This document shows positions 15,730-24,653 of a stretch of DNA of 64,000 bases, one piece after another. The notes beneath the pieces are model-generated. The model was not told where the DNA came from and searched no databases. It was given only the letters and a program-made list of their open reading frames with translations. This DNA comes from Cupriavidus necator A5-1. Lineage in GTDB: Bacteria > Pseudomonadota > Gammaproteobacteria > Burkholderiales > Burkholderiaceae. The stretch spans positions 1,860,001 to 1,924,000 of the forward strand of contig NZ_JQLI01000001.1 in the NCBI RefSeq assembly GCF_000744095.1, read 5' to 3'. Every line of letters starts with the position of its first letter. Position 1 is the first letter of the stretch. The translations under genes were made by a program, and so were the position numbers.

Positions 15730-16287
15730 TCACGCAGGCCCCGGCACCCCAGCCAGGCCAAGCGTGACCACGTGCAGTGTGCCGTCATCGGGGCAGACGG
15801 TATCCACGAAGCCCAGCTTGCGGGCAAGCCCTCGCATCGACGTGTTCGAGGCGAGCACAAAGCCCTCCATGTTTCGGTACCCGGCAGCACGGGCAACGCC
15901 GATCAGGCTCTGCATCAGGCACTTCGCCAACCCGACGCCATGCCAGTCGTCGGCGACGGTCACGGCAAACTCGCAGGTATCGCTACCCGGACCTGCGGCG
16001 TAGCGTGCGCCGCCGACGATGGTCGCGGCTTCACCGTCGCCGGCCACAGCGACCAGCGCGAACTCACGTCCCGCCACTGGGTGCGTTGCCGACTCGAGCA
16101 TGGCGTCGGGCAACTCGCGCATGGAAGCCATGAAGCGCGTATAGCGCGAATCGTTGGACAGGCGGTGAAAGGCTGCCAGCAAGCCGGCCTTGTCCTGCGC
16201 CCGGATCTGGCGCAGCACCACGCGCCGCCCGTCGCGCAAGGTTGTGCGGAACGGCAAGGCGGCTTCTGAGGAGGCGTTCTCGTCCAT
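15730..16287 (-). CDS. GNAT-family N-acetyltransferase
   Basis: A 185-aa acetyltransferase with a single GNAT domain. The acetyl-CoA pyrophosphate loop is seen as DDWHGVGLAKCLMQSL (motif A, pattern Q/R-x-x-G-x-G/A), followed by ARAAGYRNMEGFVLASNTSM and the C-terminal LARKLGFVD. The N-terminal LRDGRRVVLRQIRAQDKAGL and FHRLSNDSRYTRFM resemble the stand-alone Pat-type protein acetyltransferases. Substrates may be a protein lysine or a small amine. It is a single-gene unit, with LysR genes nearby reading in the same direction. Confidence 0.85.
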   Translation of the reverse strand: MDENASSEAALPFRTTLRDGRRVVLRQIRAQDKAGLLAAFHRLSNDSRYTRFMASMRELPDAMLESATHPVAGREFALVAVAGDGEAATIVGGARYAAGPGSDTCEFAVTVADDWHGVGLAKCLMQSLIGVARAAGYRNMEGFVLASNTSMRGLARKLGFVDTVCPDDGTLHVVTLGLAGVPGPA

Positions 16288-16399
16288 GATCGGAAAGGGA
16301 TGGGGCTACGCAACCAAGAATACGATATTGCCTTGGCCGCAGGTGTCACTGTTGGCAATCTCGAGCATCCGCTCCCGACCGTGGCCTGAGACGTGTAGA

Positions 16400-17320
16400 T
16401 CAAAGGGGCGGCGTACCCGATGTGTTTCCTGCCTTCAGAAAATCTACAAAGGCGCGCAGCGGCGCAGGCAGATGGCGACGCCCCGGATAGTACAGAAATG
16501 GCCCTGAAAAGTGCTGCCACCACGGCTCCAGGATCGGCTCCAGAGCGCCGTTGTCGAGATGCGGTCGGAGCATGTCCTCGAAAAGGTGAATCACGCCCAC
16601 CCCTGCGACTGCAGTACTGACTGCAAGGTCGACTGCCGCGCCGGGCCGGACGAGAAGGGGGCCCGGAGGATCCAGCCGCACCACCTCGCCGTCCCTCTCA
16701 AAATCCCAGGTAGGCGTGGCGCCTCCGGCAAACTGGCCGCGCAAGCATGCATGAGCAAGCAGGTCGCGCGGATGCTCGGGTCTGCCGCGCGCGTCGAGGT
16801 AGCTCGGCGCCGCAGCCGTGGCGAACCGCTGCACACGTGGCCCGATCGGGACGGCGATCATGTCCTGCTCGAGCCGCTCGTCATAGCGAATGCCTGCGTC
16901 GCAGCCGATCGAAAGCACATCGATGAACCCGTCCTCAACCACGACCTCCACGCGGATGTCGGGATAGGCTTTCAGGAACGGCGCCACGACAGCTGGCAAT
17001 ACGATCCGCGCGGCACTCGACGGCACGTTGAGTTTGAGCGTGCCGGTTGGCTTGTCCCGAAACCCGTTCAGGACATCCAGCGCCGCTTCCATCTCGCTGA
17101 ACAACGGCGTCAGTCTTTCGATGAGACGCAGCCCCGCTTCGGTCGGGGCCACGCTGCGTGTGGTCCGGTTGAGCAGGCGCAGACCGAGCTTCGACTCCAG
17201 CCGCCGCACGGCAATGCTGAGGCTCGACGCGGAGACGCCGCTGATTCGCGCTGCATCGCGAAAGCCGCCGGCGCGAGCCACCGAGACGAATGCGGAAAGA
17301 TCGTTGAACTCCATGGGCAT
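16400..17320 (-). CDS. LysR-family regulator (divergent from aldo-keto reductase)
   Basis: A 306-aa LysR protein. The winged helix is at residues 4-65 (FNDLSAFVSVARAGGFRDAA, SASSLSIAVRRLE, LLNRTTRSVAPTEAG), and the effector domain starts near 90. Met1 and Met3 are both possible starts. It diverges from the aldo-keto reductase gene at 17419 across 98 bp that hold an AATC-N7-GATT dyad. By family habit it probably controls that gene and itself. The effector is unknown. Confidence 0.9.
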   Translation of the reverse strand: MPMEFNDLSAFVSVARAGGFRDAARISGVSASSLSIAVRRLESKLGLRLLNRTTRSVAPTEAGLRLIERLTPLFSEMEAALDVLNGFRDKPTGTLKLNVPSSAARIVLPAVVAPFLKAYPDIRVEVVVEDGFIDVLSIGCDAGIRYDERLEQDMIAVPIGPRVQRFATAAAPSYLDARGRPEHPRDLLAHACLRGQFAGGATPTWDFERDGEVVRLDPPGPLLVRPGAAVDLAVSTAVAGVGVIHLFEDMLRPHLDNGALEPILEPWWQHFSGPFLYYPGRRHLPAPLRAFVDFLKAGNTSGTPPL

Positions 17321-17346
17321 TGTTCGCTTTTTGAAACGGCCCGTCC

Positions 17347-17361
17347 AATCTAGATCGGATT
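17347..17361. promoter_or_regulatory. Likely LysR-type operator (AATC-N7-GATT)
   Basis: A dyad AATCTAGATCGGATT lies in the middle of the divergent LysR/aldo-keto reductase spacer. The spacing fits the interrupted palindromes bound by LysR proteins. Confidence 0.4.
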
Positions 17362-17418
17362 ATCAAACAACGCAATCGCTCCGATACTGACGCTCAACCA
17401 TTATTCAAGGAGAGCGAC

Positions 17419-18315
17419 ATGTCGAACCTCACGGCCGCGGGTACATTCTCGCTTGCCGGCCATCCTGTGCACCGCATGGGCTATGGTGCGATGCAGCTTG
17501 CCGGCCCCGGCGTATTCGGCCCGCCAAGGGATCGTGACGCGGCCATCGCGGTCCTGCGTGAAGCGGTGGCGTCGGGCGTCAATCACATCGATACAAGCGA
17601 CTTTTACGGGCCTCACATCACCAACCAGCTCATCCGCGAGGCGCTTCATCCATACCCGGACGACCTTATGATCGTCACCAAGGTCGGCGCTGTGCGTGGG
17701 GAAGACGGTGCGTGGCTACCGGCGATGGAGCCGGAAGACATCGAGCGAGGGGTCCACGACAACCTGCGCAACCTCGGTGTCGACGTGCTCGACGTGGTCA
17801 ACGTGCGGATCATGGGCAGCGTCCATGCCCCCGCTGAAGGGTCGATCGAAAGGCAGGTCGCTGCACTCGCCGAGCTCCAGTACCGGGGTCTCGTTCGCCA
17901 CATCGGTCTGAGCAACGTGACATCAGCCCAGGTCGCCGAGGCGCAGGGCATCGCGCCGATCGTTTGCGTGCAGAACCATTACAACCTGATCCAGCGGGAA
18001 GATGACGCGTTGATCGACGAACTGGCGGGCAAGGGCATTGCCTACGTGCCGTTCTTCCCGCTTGGCGGATTCACGCCGATTCAATCGTCAGCGTTGTCCA
18101 GGGTCGCCCGGATAATCGGCGCGACGCCGATGCAGGTTGCGCTCGCCTGGCTCCTCCACCGCGCGCCTAACATTCTGCTGATCCCTGGCACTTCGTCGCT
18201 TGGACATCTGCGCGAGAACATGCAGGCGGCACAACTGAGCTTACCGGGCACGGTGCGTGCAGAACTGGATGCGATGGGGAACGTCAACGGCCGACAGCCG
18301 GCCGCCACTAGGTAA
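17419..18315 (+). CDS. Aldo/keto reductase-family oxidoreductase
   Basis: A 298-aa TIM-barrel aldo/keto reductase. The active-site strand HIDTSDFYG supplies Asp (58) and Tyr (63), and MIVTKVG supplies the Lys. The usual catalytic His after the fourth strand (H in typical YLLH) is replaced: VLDVVNVRIMG has Asn at that point, as in the YdbC-like branch. NADPH-binding residues near the end fit (LIPGTSSLGHLRENM). It should reduce a carbonyl with NADPH in the cytosol, perhaps with altered chemistry. A GGAGAG ribosome site precedes the ATG. It overlaps the next LysR gene tail-to-tail by 8 bp. Confidence 0.88.
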   Translation: MSNLTAAGTFSLAGHPVHRMGYGAMQLAGPGVFGPPRDRDAAIAVLREAVASGVNHIDTSDFYGPHITNQLIREALHPYPDDLMIVTKVGAVRGEDGAWLPAMEPEDIERGVHDNLRNLGVDVLDVVNVRIMGSVHAPAEGSIERQVAALAELQYRGLVRHIGLSNVTSAQVAEAQGIAPIVCVQNHYNLIQREDDALIDELAGKGIAYVPFFPLGGFTPIQSSALSRVARIIGATPMQVALAWLLHRAPNILLIPGTSSLGHLRENMQAAQLSLPGTVRAELDAMGNVNGRQPAATR

Positions 18316-19216
18316 CACTCCCCCTTGCGACTTCCGGCACCAGGTCGTGAAGCCGGGACAAAACGAGCCGCGCCGCCCGGGACAACGGATGATGTCGCGT
18401 GACGCCCATGGCAATGGTCCGCGGCAAGCGCGGCTCGACAATCTCGACCGCGGACAAGCGCCCGCTGGCAACTTCGTGATCCACCGCGAGGATCGGCAGT
18501 ATTGTCAAAGCGCCACCCGCAAGCGCGACCTCCTTCATCGTATTCAGCGATTCCACTTCCAGCGCCACATCCAGCGAAATGCCGAGCTGGCGCGCGTGCT
18601 GGTCGAGAATCGATCGCAGCCCGTTGGGGGCCGGCGGCAGGACGAGTGGGAGGCCGTCGAGCTTGCGGAATGGCACCGTCGGCATCCCGGCGAGCGGATG
18701 CCCGGGCGCGCAGATCAGGTAGGTGGCGACCTGGGCGAGCACGTCTTCGTCCTGGCGCGGCCCGGGACCATAGCGGTTGATGACCGCCAGGTCCAGGTGG
18801 CCCGATTCCAGCTCCTCGTCGAGTTGTCCGCTGAATCCTTCAGCCACGCGCAGCCGGACACCCGGCGCCGTGGCGCGCAGATCCTCGAACAGCGCCGGAA
18901 TGAGGCGCGGCGCCATTGACGGCAGCACGCCGATCCTCACCTGACCGACCGGCACGCCCGCCGCATCCTTGACCTCGTCACGCAGCCGTGCCGACTGGGC
19001 CAGCAGCAACTGGACGTGCGGGAAGATCCGCTGGCCGAATTCCGACAGCACCACGCCCCGGCCGGTCCGTTCGAACAGCCTGTCGCCCCATTCGGCTTCG
19101 ATCTGGGCAATGGCGCGGCTCACCAGCGACTGGGCGATCCCCAGCGAGCGGGCCGCACGCGACAGCGATCCCACTTCGGCCACCAGCGCCACGGTTTCGA
19201 GCTGTTTCAGGTTCAC
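18308..19216 (-). CDS. LysR-family regulator of the Bug/acyl-CoA operon
   Basis: A 302-aa LysR protein with the N-terminal winged helix MNLKQLETVALVAEVGSLSR, AQSLVSRAIAQIE, LFERTGRGVVLSEFG. The effector domain (VGQVRIGVLPSMAPRL) has the usual length. It is divergent from the Bug receptor gene at 19343 across a spacer with a TCGATA-N5-TATCAA dyad. It probably regulates the five-gene operon 19343-25472 in response to its substrate or an acyl-CoA intermediate. Confidence 0.9.
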   Translation of the reverse strand: MNLKQLETVALVAEVGSLSRAARSLGIAQSLVSRAIAQIEAEWGDRLFERTGRGVVLSEFGQRIFPHVQLLLAQSARLRDEVKDAAGVPVGQVRIGVLPSMAPRLIPALFEDLRATAPGVRLRVAEGFSGQLDEELESGHLDLAVINRYGPGPRQDEDVLAQVATYLICAPGHPLAGMPTVPFRKLDGLPLVLPPAPNGLRSILDQHARQLGISLDVALEVESLNTMKEVALAGGALTILPILAVDHEVASGRLSAVEIVEPRLPRTIAMGVTRHHPLSRAARLVLSRLHDLVPEVARGSVT

Positions 19217-19237
19217 GGCGTCACCCCATCCAAAAAG

Positions 19238-19254
19238 TCGATATCAGGTATCAA
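19238..19254. promoter_or_regulatory. Likely LysR-box (TCGATA-N5-TATCAA)
   Basis: The near-perfect dyad TCGATATCAGGTATCAA is 21 bp from the LysR start and 88 bp from the Bug start, placed for control of both. Confidence 0.5.
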
Positions 19255-19342
19255 CGATTCTACTCTTTTGCGTTGGCTCAGGACTCCATACACTGAGGCC
19301 ATCCCTCCTGGCAGCGAGGGCTTACGAACATATGGAGACAAC

Positions 19343-20347
19343 ATGCCGCGCTTTTCCGCTGTGCTTCGCGCATTCCGGCGACCGCTGTGCGCCTTGCTGG
19401 TCGCTGCCGCTCCGGCCGCCTTCAGCACCGCCGCTGCCGCCGCCACCGGCTATCCCGCCAAACCGATCCGCCTGGTTGTGCCGTTTCCGGCCGGCGGGCC
19501 CACTGATGCGATGGCGCGGCTGATCGGCCAGCACCTGTCGCAGCAGCTCGGGCAGCCCGTGGTGATCGACAACCGCGGCGGCGCCGGCGGCACCATCGCC
19601 ACCGAGGCCGCCGCGCAGGCGGCACCGGACGGCTATACGCTGTTCTTTTCCACCACCGGCACCATGGCGATCAACCCGTCGCTCTACCGCTCGCTGAAGG
19701 TGGACCCCATCAAGTCGTTCGATGCCGTGGGCTCGGTGGCCTCCACGGTCAACGTGCTGGTGGTGCCGAACAACCTGCCGGTCAGCAACATCAGGGAACT
19801 GGTGGCGCTGGCAAAGCAGAAACCGGGCACGCTGACCTTCGGCTCGGCCGGAAACGGCAGCTCCAACCACCTGTCCGGCGAACTGTTCAAGTCGATGGCG
19901 GGCATCGACATCGTCCATGTGCCGTACAAGGGCTCGGCCGCGGCGTTCACCGACCTGCTTGGCGGACGCATCTCGATGATGTTCGACACGGTATCGAGCC
20001 AGGTGCAGTACATCAGCGCAGGCAAGGTCAAGGCGCTCGGCGTGACCGGCGCGACGCGTTCGGAGGCGCTGCCCAAGGTGCCGACGATTGCCGAGGCCGG
20101 CCTGCCGGGCTTCGACGTGACGATCTGGTTTGGCCTGTCGGCGCCAAAGGGCACCACGCCAGACGTGATCCGCCGCCTGAACAGCGAACTGCAGACCGTG
20201 CTTGCCCAGGCGGACGTGCAGAGCCAACTCGCCGCGCTGGGTGCCCGGCCGCTGCCGGGCACGCCGGCCGACTTCTCCAGACTGATCCAGCATGACGCGG
20301 GCAAGTGGTCGCCGGTGGTCAAGGCATCGGGAGCGACCCTTGACTGA
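19343..20347 (+). CDS. Bug-family tripartite-tricarboxylate-type solute receptor
   Basis: A 334-aa periplasmic receptor. The ATG at 19343 has GGAGA 8 bp upstream and starts a clear signal peptide (PLCALLVAAAPAAFSTAAAA). The longer open frame upstream is not used. The mature protein opens with YPAKPIRLVVPFPAGGPTD, followed by QPVVIDNRGGAGG, PDGYTLFF, GSAGNGSSNHL and HVPYKGSAAAF, all Bug hallmarks. Bug proteins bind carboxylates such as glutamate, aspartate, nicotinate or citrate. The TTT membrane subunits are not in this window. It overlaps the next gene by 8 bp and so is translationally coupled to acyl-CoA synthesis, which points to an organic acid as ligand. Confidence 0.93.
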   Translation: MPRFSAVLRAFRRPLCALLVAAAPAAFSTAAAAATGYPAKPIRLVVPFPAGGPTDAMARLIGQHLSQQLGQPVVIDNRGGAGGTIATEAAAQAAPDGYTLFFSTTGTMAINPSLYRSLKVDPIKSFDAVGSVASTVNVLVVPNNLPVSNIRELVALAKQKPGTLTFGSAGNGSSNHLSGELFKSMAGIDIVHVPYKGSAAAFTDLLGGRISMMFDTVSSQVQYISAGKVKALGVTGATRSEALPKVPTIAEAGLPGFDVTIWFGLSAPKGTTPDVIRRLNSELQTVLAQADVQSQLAALGARPLPGTPADFSRLIQHDAGKWSPVVKASGATLD

Positions 20348-22442
20348 GACCGCTGCAACCTTCGACGCCCTGTTCTCGCCCGCATCGGTGGCCGTGATCG
20401 GCGCCTCGGACAACCCCAACAAGGTGGGCGGACGGCCGATCCACTACATGCGCACCTTCGGCTATACGGGCGAGGTGTTTCCGGTCAACCCGGGGCGCGA
20501 GGTTATCCAGGGCTATCGTGCGTACCCCGATCTCGGTGCGATCGGCAAGGCGCCGGACGCCGTCGTGATTGCCGTGTCCGGCGATGCCACGCTCGAGCAG
20601 GTGCGCCAGTGCGGCGCCGCGGGCGTCAAGGCTGCCGTCATCATGGCGTCGGGTTTCGCCGAAACCGGCGAGGCGGGACGCCAGCGGCAGCAGGAACTGG
20701 TGGCGGTGGCCAATGACAGCGGCATGCGGCTGGTGGGGCCGAACGCGCAAGGCACGGCCAACTTCGCCAGCGGCGCGGTGCTCAATTTCTCGACGATGTT
20801 CATGGAGGTGGCACCCCAGGACGGCCCGATCGCGATCATCAGCCAGAGCGGCGCGGCGAGCGTCATGCCTTATGCATTGCTGCGCCAGGCCGGCTACGGC
20901 GTGCGCTACCTGGTGGCGACGGGCAACGACGCCGATCTCGACGCCTGCGCGATGACCGCGGCAGTGGCGGCGGACCCCGAGGTGCGGCTGATCCTGGTCT
21001 ACCTCGAATCCGTGTCCGACCCTGCGCAGCTTGCCCGCGCGGCGGCGGTGGCCCGAGCACGTGGCGCCAGCATCGTGGCGATCAAGGCCGGCAACAGCCA
21101 GCGCGGTGCCACGGCGGCAGCCTCGCATACCGGTGCGCTGGTCGGCAACGACGCGGCGATCGATGCCTTCCTGGCCCGTCACGGCATCTGGCGTGCGCGC
21201 GACATCGGCGAACTGGTCCGAGCGGTGCCGCTGTATTTGCAGCAACGCCCCCCGGGGCAGGGCCGCACGGTCGTGATGAGCCATAGCGGCGCGGTGGGCG
21301 TCATGGCCGCCGACCTGGCCGAACGGCACGACCTGCCGCTGACCGAACTGCAGCCGGCAACGCTGCGCGAACTGGGCGCGATCCTGCCCGCATTCGGTAC
21401 GGCCAGCAATCCGCTCGACATGACGGCGGCGCTGCTGGGCAAGGGCGATATGTTCCCGCGCGTGCTCCAGGCGCTGGGCGCCGATCCGCAGGCGGACATG
21501 GTGATGGTCGGCATTCCGGTGGCCGGTCCCGGCTACGACGTCGAGGCACTGGCGCGCGACGCCGCCGCCTTCAGCGCGCACCAGGCCAAGCCGCTGGTGG
21601 CCAGCGCGCCGCAACAGTCGGTCCGCGAGGTCTTCGTGCGACACGGCGTGCCGGCCTTTGTCACCGAGGCCGACGCCATTGCAGCGCTGGCGCAATACGC
21701 CGCGCACCATCGGCTGGCCGGGGCGGCTACGGCGACGGAGACGGCGCCGGCCTGGCCTGACGCGCAGCATCTCGACGGCAGCGGCTTGCAGGACGAAGCC
21801 CATAGCCTGGCCATGCTCGCCGAAGCGGGCGTACCGATCGTGCCGCACCGGCTATGCGACAGCGTGGATGCGGCCGTAGCAGCGTTTGACGCGCTCGGCG
21901 GCGTGCCGGTGGTGGTTAAGGGCTGTGCGGCGGATGTCCCGCACAAGAGCGAGCACCGCCTGGTGCATCTTCGGCTGACCGATGCCGCGAGCGTGGCCCG
22001 GGCGGCGCGGGACTGCCTCGACACGCTGCAGCGGCTGGGCGTGGCGTCGCCACGGGTGGTCGTGGCGACGATGGTCAAGGGCCGTCACGAGTTTGCGCTG
22101 GGTGTCTCGGTCGATCCCGTGTTCGGGCCGCTGGTCATGATCGGGGAGGGGGGCACGCTGCTCGAACTACGCAAGGACGTCGTGACACTGCTTGCGCCGT
22201 TCACGGTGCAAGACGTCAAGGCGGCCTGCGCACGGCTGCGCCTGGCGCCGCTGTTCGATGGCTATCGCGACATCCCGGCGCTCGATCTCGACGCGCTGGC
22301 ATCGTCGGCGGTCGCGCTCGGCGACTGGACATTGCGTCACCGCACTGCGCTGGCATCGGTCGACATCAACCCGCTGATGGTGATGGCGGTCGGCGAAGGT
22401 GTCATGGCGGTCGATGCCGTGGTGGAACTTAAGGGGGATTGA
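20340..22442 (+). CDS. NDP-forming acyl-CoA synthetase (acetate-CoA ligase family)
   Basis: A 700-aa fused alpha/beta acyl-CoA synthetase. The likely start is TTG 20340, overlapping the Bug stop. The CoA-binding domain begins FDALFSPASVAVIGASDNPN. The phosphohistidine is in ASHTGALVGND (about residue 263), next to the flavodoxin-like ligase domain (VVMSHSGAVGVMAADLAE). The C-terminal ATP-grasp domain follows from about residue 480 (VPVVVKGCAADVPHKSE, EFALGVSVDPVFGPLVM, VDINPLMV). It activates a carboxylate to the acyl-CoA with ATP, releasing ADP. With the downstream hydratases and dehydrogenase it starts a beta-oxidation-like route for the acid imported by the Bug system. Confidence 0.9.
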   Translation: MTETAATFDALFSPASVAVIGASDNPNKVGGRPIHYMRTFGYTGEVFPVNPGREVIQGYRAYPDLGAIGKAPDAVVIAVSGDATLEQVRQCGAAGVKAAVIMASGFAETGEAGRQRQQELVAVANDSGMRLVGPNAQGTANFASGAVLNFSTMFMEVAPQDGPIAIISQSGAASVMPYALLRQAGYGVRYLVATGNDADLDACAMTAAVAADPEVRLILVYLESVSDPAQLARAAAVARARGASIVAIKAGNSQRGATAAASHTGALVGNDAAIDAFLARHGIWRARDIGELVRAVPLYLQQRPPGQGRTVVMSHSGAVGVMAADLAERHDLPLTELQPATLRELGAILPAFGTASNPLDMTAALLGKGDMFPRVLQALGADPQADMVMVGIPVAGPGYDVEALARDAAAFSAHQAKPLVASAPQQSVREVFVRHGVPAFVTEADAIAALAQYAAHHRLAGAATATETAPAWPDAQHLDGSGLQDEAHSLAMLAEAGVPIVPHRLCDSVDAAVAAFDALGGVPVVVKGCAADVPHKSEHRLVHLRLTDAASVARAARDCLDTLQRLGVASPRVVVATMVKGRHEFALGVSVDPVFGPLVMIGEGGTLLELRKDVVTLLAPFTVQDVKAACARLRLAPLFDGYRDIPALDLDALASSAVALGDWTLRHRTALASVDINPLMVMAVGEGVMAVDAVVELKGD

Positions 22443-22445
22443 AAT

Positions 22446-23216
22446 ATGCAAACCGTACGCGTCGAACAGGATCACGACATGGCCATCGTCACGCTGAACC
22501 GCCCGACACGCATGAACGCGGTCAACGACGCCCTGCGCGGCGAGCTGATCGAAGCCCTGGGCCGGCTTAACGCCGAACCTTCGGTGCGCGCCGTTGTGCT
22601 GGCCGGTGCCGGCGAGCGGGCGTTCTGCGCCGGACAGGATCTTGATGAGGCAGCCACCGTGACCTGGCAGCAGCTCGTGCCCTGGCTGAACCGGCAACGG
22701 GCGATGTACCAGGCCGTCCGCGACCTGGACAAGCCCTGCGTGGCCGCCGTTAGAGGCGTGGCGGCAGGCGCGGGTTTCCAGCTCGCGCTGTGCGCGGACT
22801 GGCGGCTGACCACGGCAGACAGCCGTTGGGGGCAGCCCGAGGTCAAGGCAGGCCTGGCGAGCATCGTCGGGTCCTATCTGATGACGCTGCACGTAGGGCA
22901 CACCCACAACGTGCAGATGTCGCTGTCGGGCGAACTGGTCAGTGGCCGGCGCGCCTTCGACATCGGTCTGGTGACGGCGCTGTGCGGCGAGACTGAACTG
23001 ATGACACAGGCGCTCGCGCAGGCCAGGTCGCTCGCGGCGCTGCCGCCGACCGCCGTGCGCCTGTCCAAGCAGCGCTTTCGCGCCAAGACGCAGCCGGGAT
23101 TCGACGACGCCTGTGTCGCCGGAATCCGGGCGCAGCTCGAATGCTATGCCGATGGCGAACCGCAGCGCGTAATGGCGGCGTTCCTCGACAAACGCAACAC
23201 AAGGGAGTCGCAGTGA
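22446..23216 (+). CDS. Enoyl-CoA hydratase/isomerase-family protein (first copy)
   Basis: A 256-aa crotonase-fold protein. The CoA and oxyanion-hole region reads ERAFCAGQDLDE, the second loop AAVRGVAAGAGFQLALCADWR, and the active-site segment WGQPEVKAGLASIVGSYLM. It would hydrate or isomerise an enoyl-CoA. It begins 3 bp after the synthetase stop and its TGA overlaps the aldehyde dehydrogenase GTG (GTGA), so translation is coupled throughout. Confidence 0.9.
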   Translation: MQTVRVEQDHDMAIVTLNRPTRMNAVNDALRGELIEALGRLNAEPSVRAVVLAGAGERAFCAGQDLDEAATVTWQQLVPWLNRQRAMYQAVRDLDKPCVAAVRGVAAGAGFQLALCADWRLTTADSRWGQPEVKAGLASIVGSYLMTLHVGHTHNVQMSLSGELVSGRRAFDIGLVTALCGETELMTQALAQARSLAALPPTAVRLSKQRFRAKTQPGFDDACVAGIRAQLECYADGEPQRVMAAFLDKRNTRESQ

Positions 23217-24628
23217 AGCAGTTGACCCAACACTACATAGACGGCGCACGTCGCCCCATGCGAGGCGGCGAGTCGGTCCGCGTCTACGATTCGGCGACCG
23301 AAGCCCCGTTGGCCGAGGTCTGTCTCGGCACCGCAGACGATGTGGCCGCAGCCGTGGCCGCAGCCCTGCGGGCACAGCCTGGCTGGCAGGCGCTGGGCGC
23401 AGCCGGACGGGCGCCGTACCTGTGTGCGCTGGCCGACGCGCTGGAAGGCTGCGCGGCGGAGCTCGCCAATGAGATCTCGCGCGAAGTCGGCATGCCGCTG
23501 AAGCTGTCGCGCCGCATCCAGGTCGATGCACCGATTGCCGCGTGGCGCGCCACGGCGGCGCTGGCCGACACGTTCGCCTTCGTCCGCACGATCGGCAATT
23601 CCCGCGTGACGCTGGCACCGGTTGGGGTGGTGGCCGCCATTACGCCGTGGAATTACCCGCTGCACCAGATCACGGCCAAGCTGGCGCCGGCGCTGCTGGC
23701 CGGCTGCACCGTGGTGCTGAAGCCGTCAGAGCTTGCCCCCGCCGTCACCGAACGGCTGATGGCCGCCTGCGAGCAGGCGAAGCTGCCACCGGGCGTCCTC
23801 AATCTGGTGCTGGGTGGCGCGGCGGTCGGCGAGGCGCTGGTGTCGCATCCCGACATCCAGATGGTGTCGTTCACCGGCTCCACGGCGGTCGGCCGCAAGG
23901 TCGCCGCGCAGGCGGCCGGCGACATGAAGCGTGTGTCGATGGAACTGGGCGGCAAGTCGGCGGCCGTCGTGCTGCCGGGCGCGGATCTCGCCAGGGCGGT
24001 CAAGGCGACGGTCAGCTCCTGTTTCCTCAACTCAGGGCAGACCTGCAGCGCGACTACCCGGCTGATCGTTGCACGCGAGGACTACCCGCAGTACCGGCAA
24101 CTGCTGGCGGAGGCGGCCGCAGCGATGACACTCGGCGATCCCGCCGATGGTGAAACCCGGATCGGCCCCTTGCTGTCGGCGCAGCAGCGTCAGCGCGTGC
24201 AGGCGCATATCGCCGAAGCGGAGCAGGCAGGCTTTGACCGGATCGCAGGCGGTGCCGATGCGCCAGTGCCGGCGACTGGCTATTTCGTCGCGCCGACCAT
24301 CTACGGCAACGTCGCACCCGACAGCCGGCTGGCGAATGAGGAGGTCTTCGGGCCGGTACTGGCGGTGCTGTGCTACGACAGCGTCGACGAGGCGATCGCC
24401 CTGGCCAACGGCACGCGCTATGGGCTGGCCGCCACGGTCTGGGCTGCCGATGACAGCGCCGGCGAAGCGGTCGCCATCGCGCTGCGGGCAGGGCAGGTGG
24501 ACGTCAATGGCGCCCGCTTCAACCCCGCGGCACCGTTTGGCGGCTTCGGCATGTCCGGCGTCGGGCGCGAAGGCGGCGTCTATGGGCTGGAGGAGTTCCT
24601 GGAGCCGAGATCCGTTCAGCTCCCTTAG
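23213..24628 (+). CDS. Aldehyde dehydrogenase family protein
   Basis: A 471-aa NAD(P)-dependent aldehyde dehydrogenase. The GTG at 23213 is chosen because it follows AAGGGAG and overlaps the previous stop. Key motifs are PWNYPLHQ, LKPSELAP, FTGSTAVGRKVA, the general base Glu in MELGGKSA and the catalytic Cys in NSGQTCSATTR, then NEEVFGPV and PFGGFGMSG near the end. It oxidises an aldehyde to an acid or CoA ester. Set between two crotonase genes, it may act on an aldehyde released by a retro-aldol hydratase/lyase, as in phenylpropenoid side-chain degradation; that link is inference. Confidence 0.92.
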   Translation: MKQLTQHYIDGARRPMRGGESVRVYDSATEAPLAEVCLGTADDVAAAVAAALRAQPGWQALGAAGRAPYLCALADALEGCAAELANEISREVGMPLKLSRRIQVDAPIAAWRATAALADTFAFVRTIGNSRVTLAPVGVVAAITPWNYPLHQITAKLAPALLAGCTVVLKPSELAPAVTERLMAACEQAKLPPGVLNLVLGGAAVGEALVSHPDIQMVSFTGSTAVGRKVAAQAAGDMKRVSMELGGKSAAVVLPGADLARAVKATVSSCFLNSGQTCSATTRLIVAREDYPQYRQLLAEAAAAMTLGDPADGETRIGPLLSAQQRQRVQAHIAEAEQAGFDRIAGGADAPVPATGYFVAPTIYGNVAPDSRLANEEVFGPVLAVLCYDSVDEAIALANGTRYGLAATVWAADDSAGEAVAIALRAGQVDVNGARFNPAAPFGGFGMSGVGREGGVYGLEEFLEPRSVQLP

Positions 24629-24653
24629 TCACGACATCGAAAGGAATCGCAAT

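Noticed and set aside
19016..19342. A longer reading frame that would extend the Bug receptor by about 109 residues at its N-terminus
   Set aside because: The extension is antisense to the LysR start, has no ribosome site and would bury the signal peptide; the ATG at 19343 with GGAGA fits the family.
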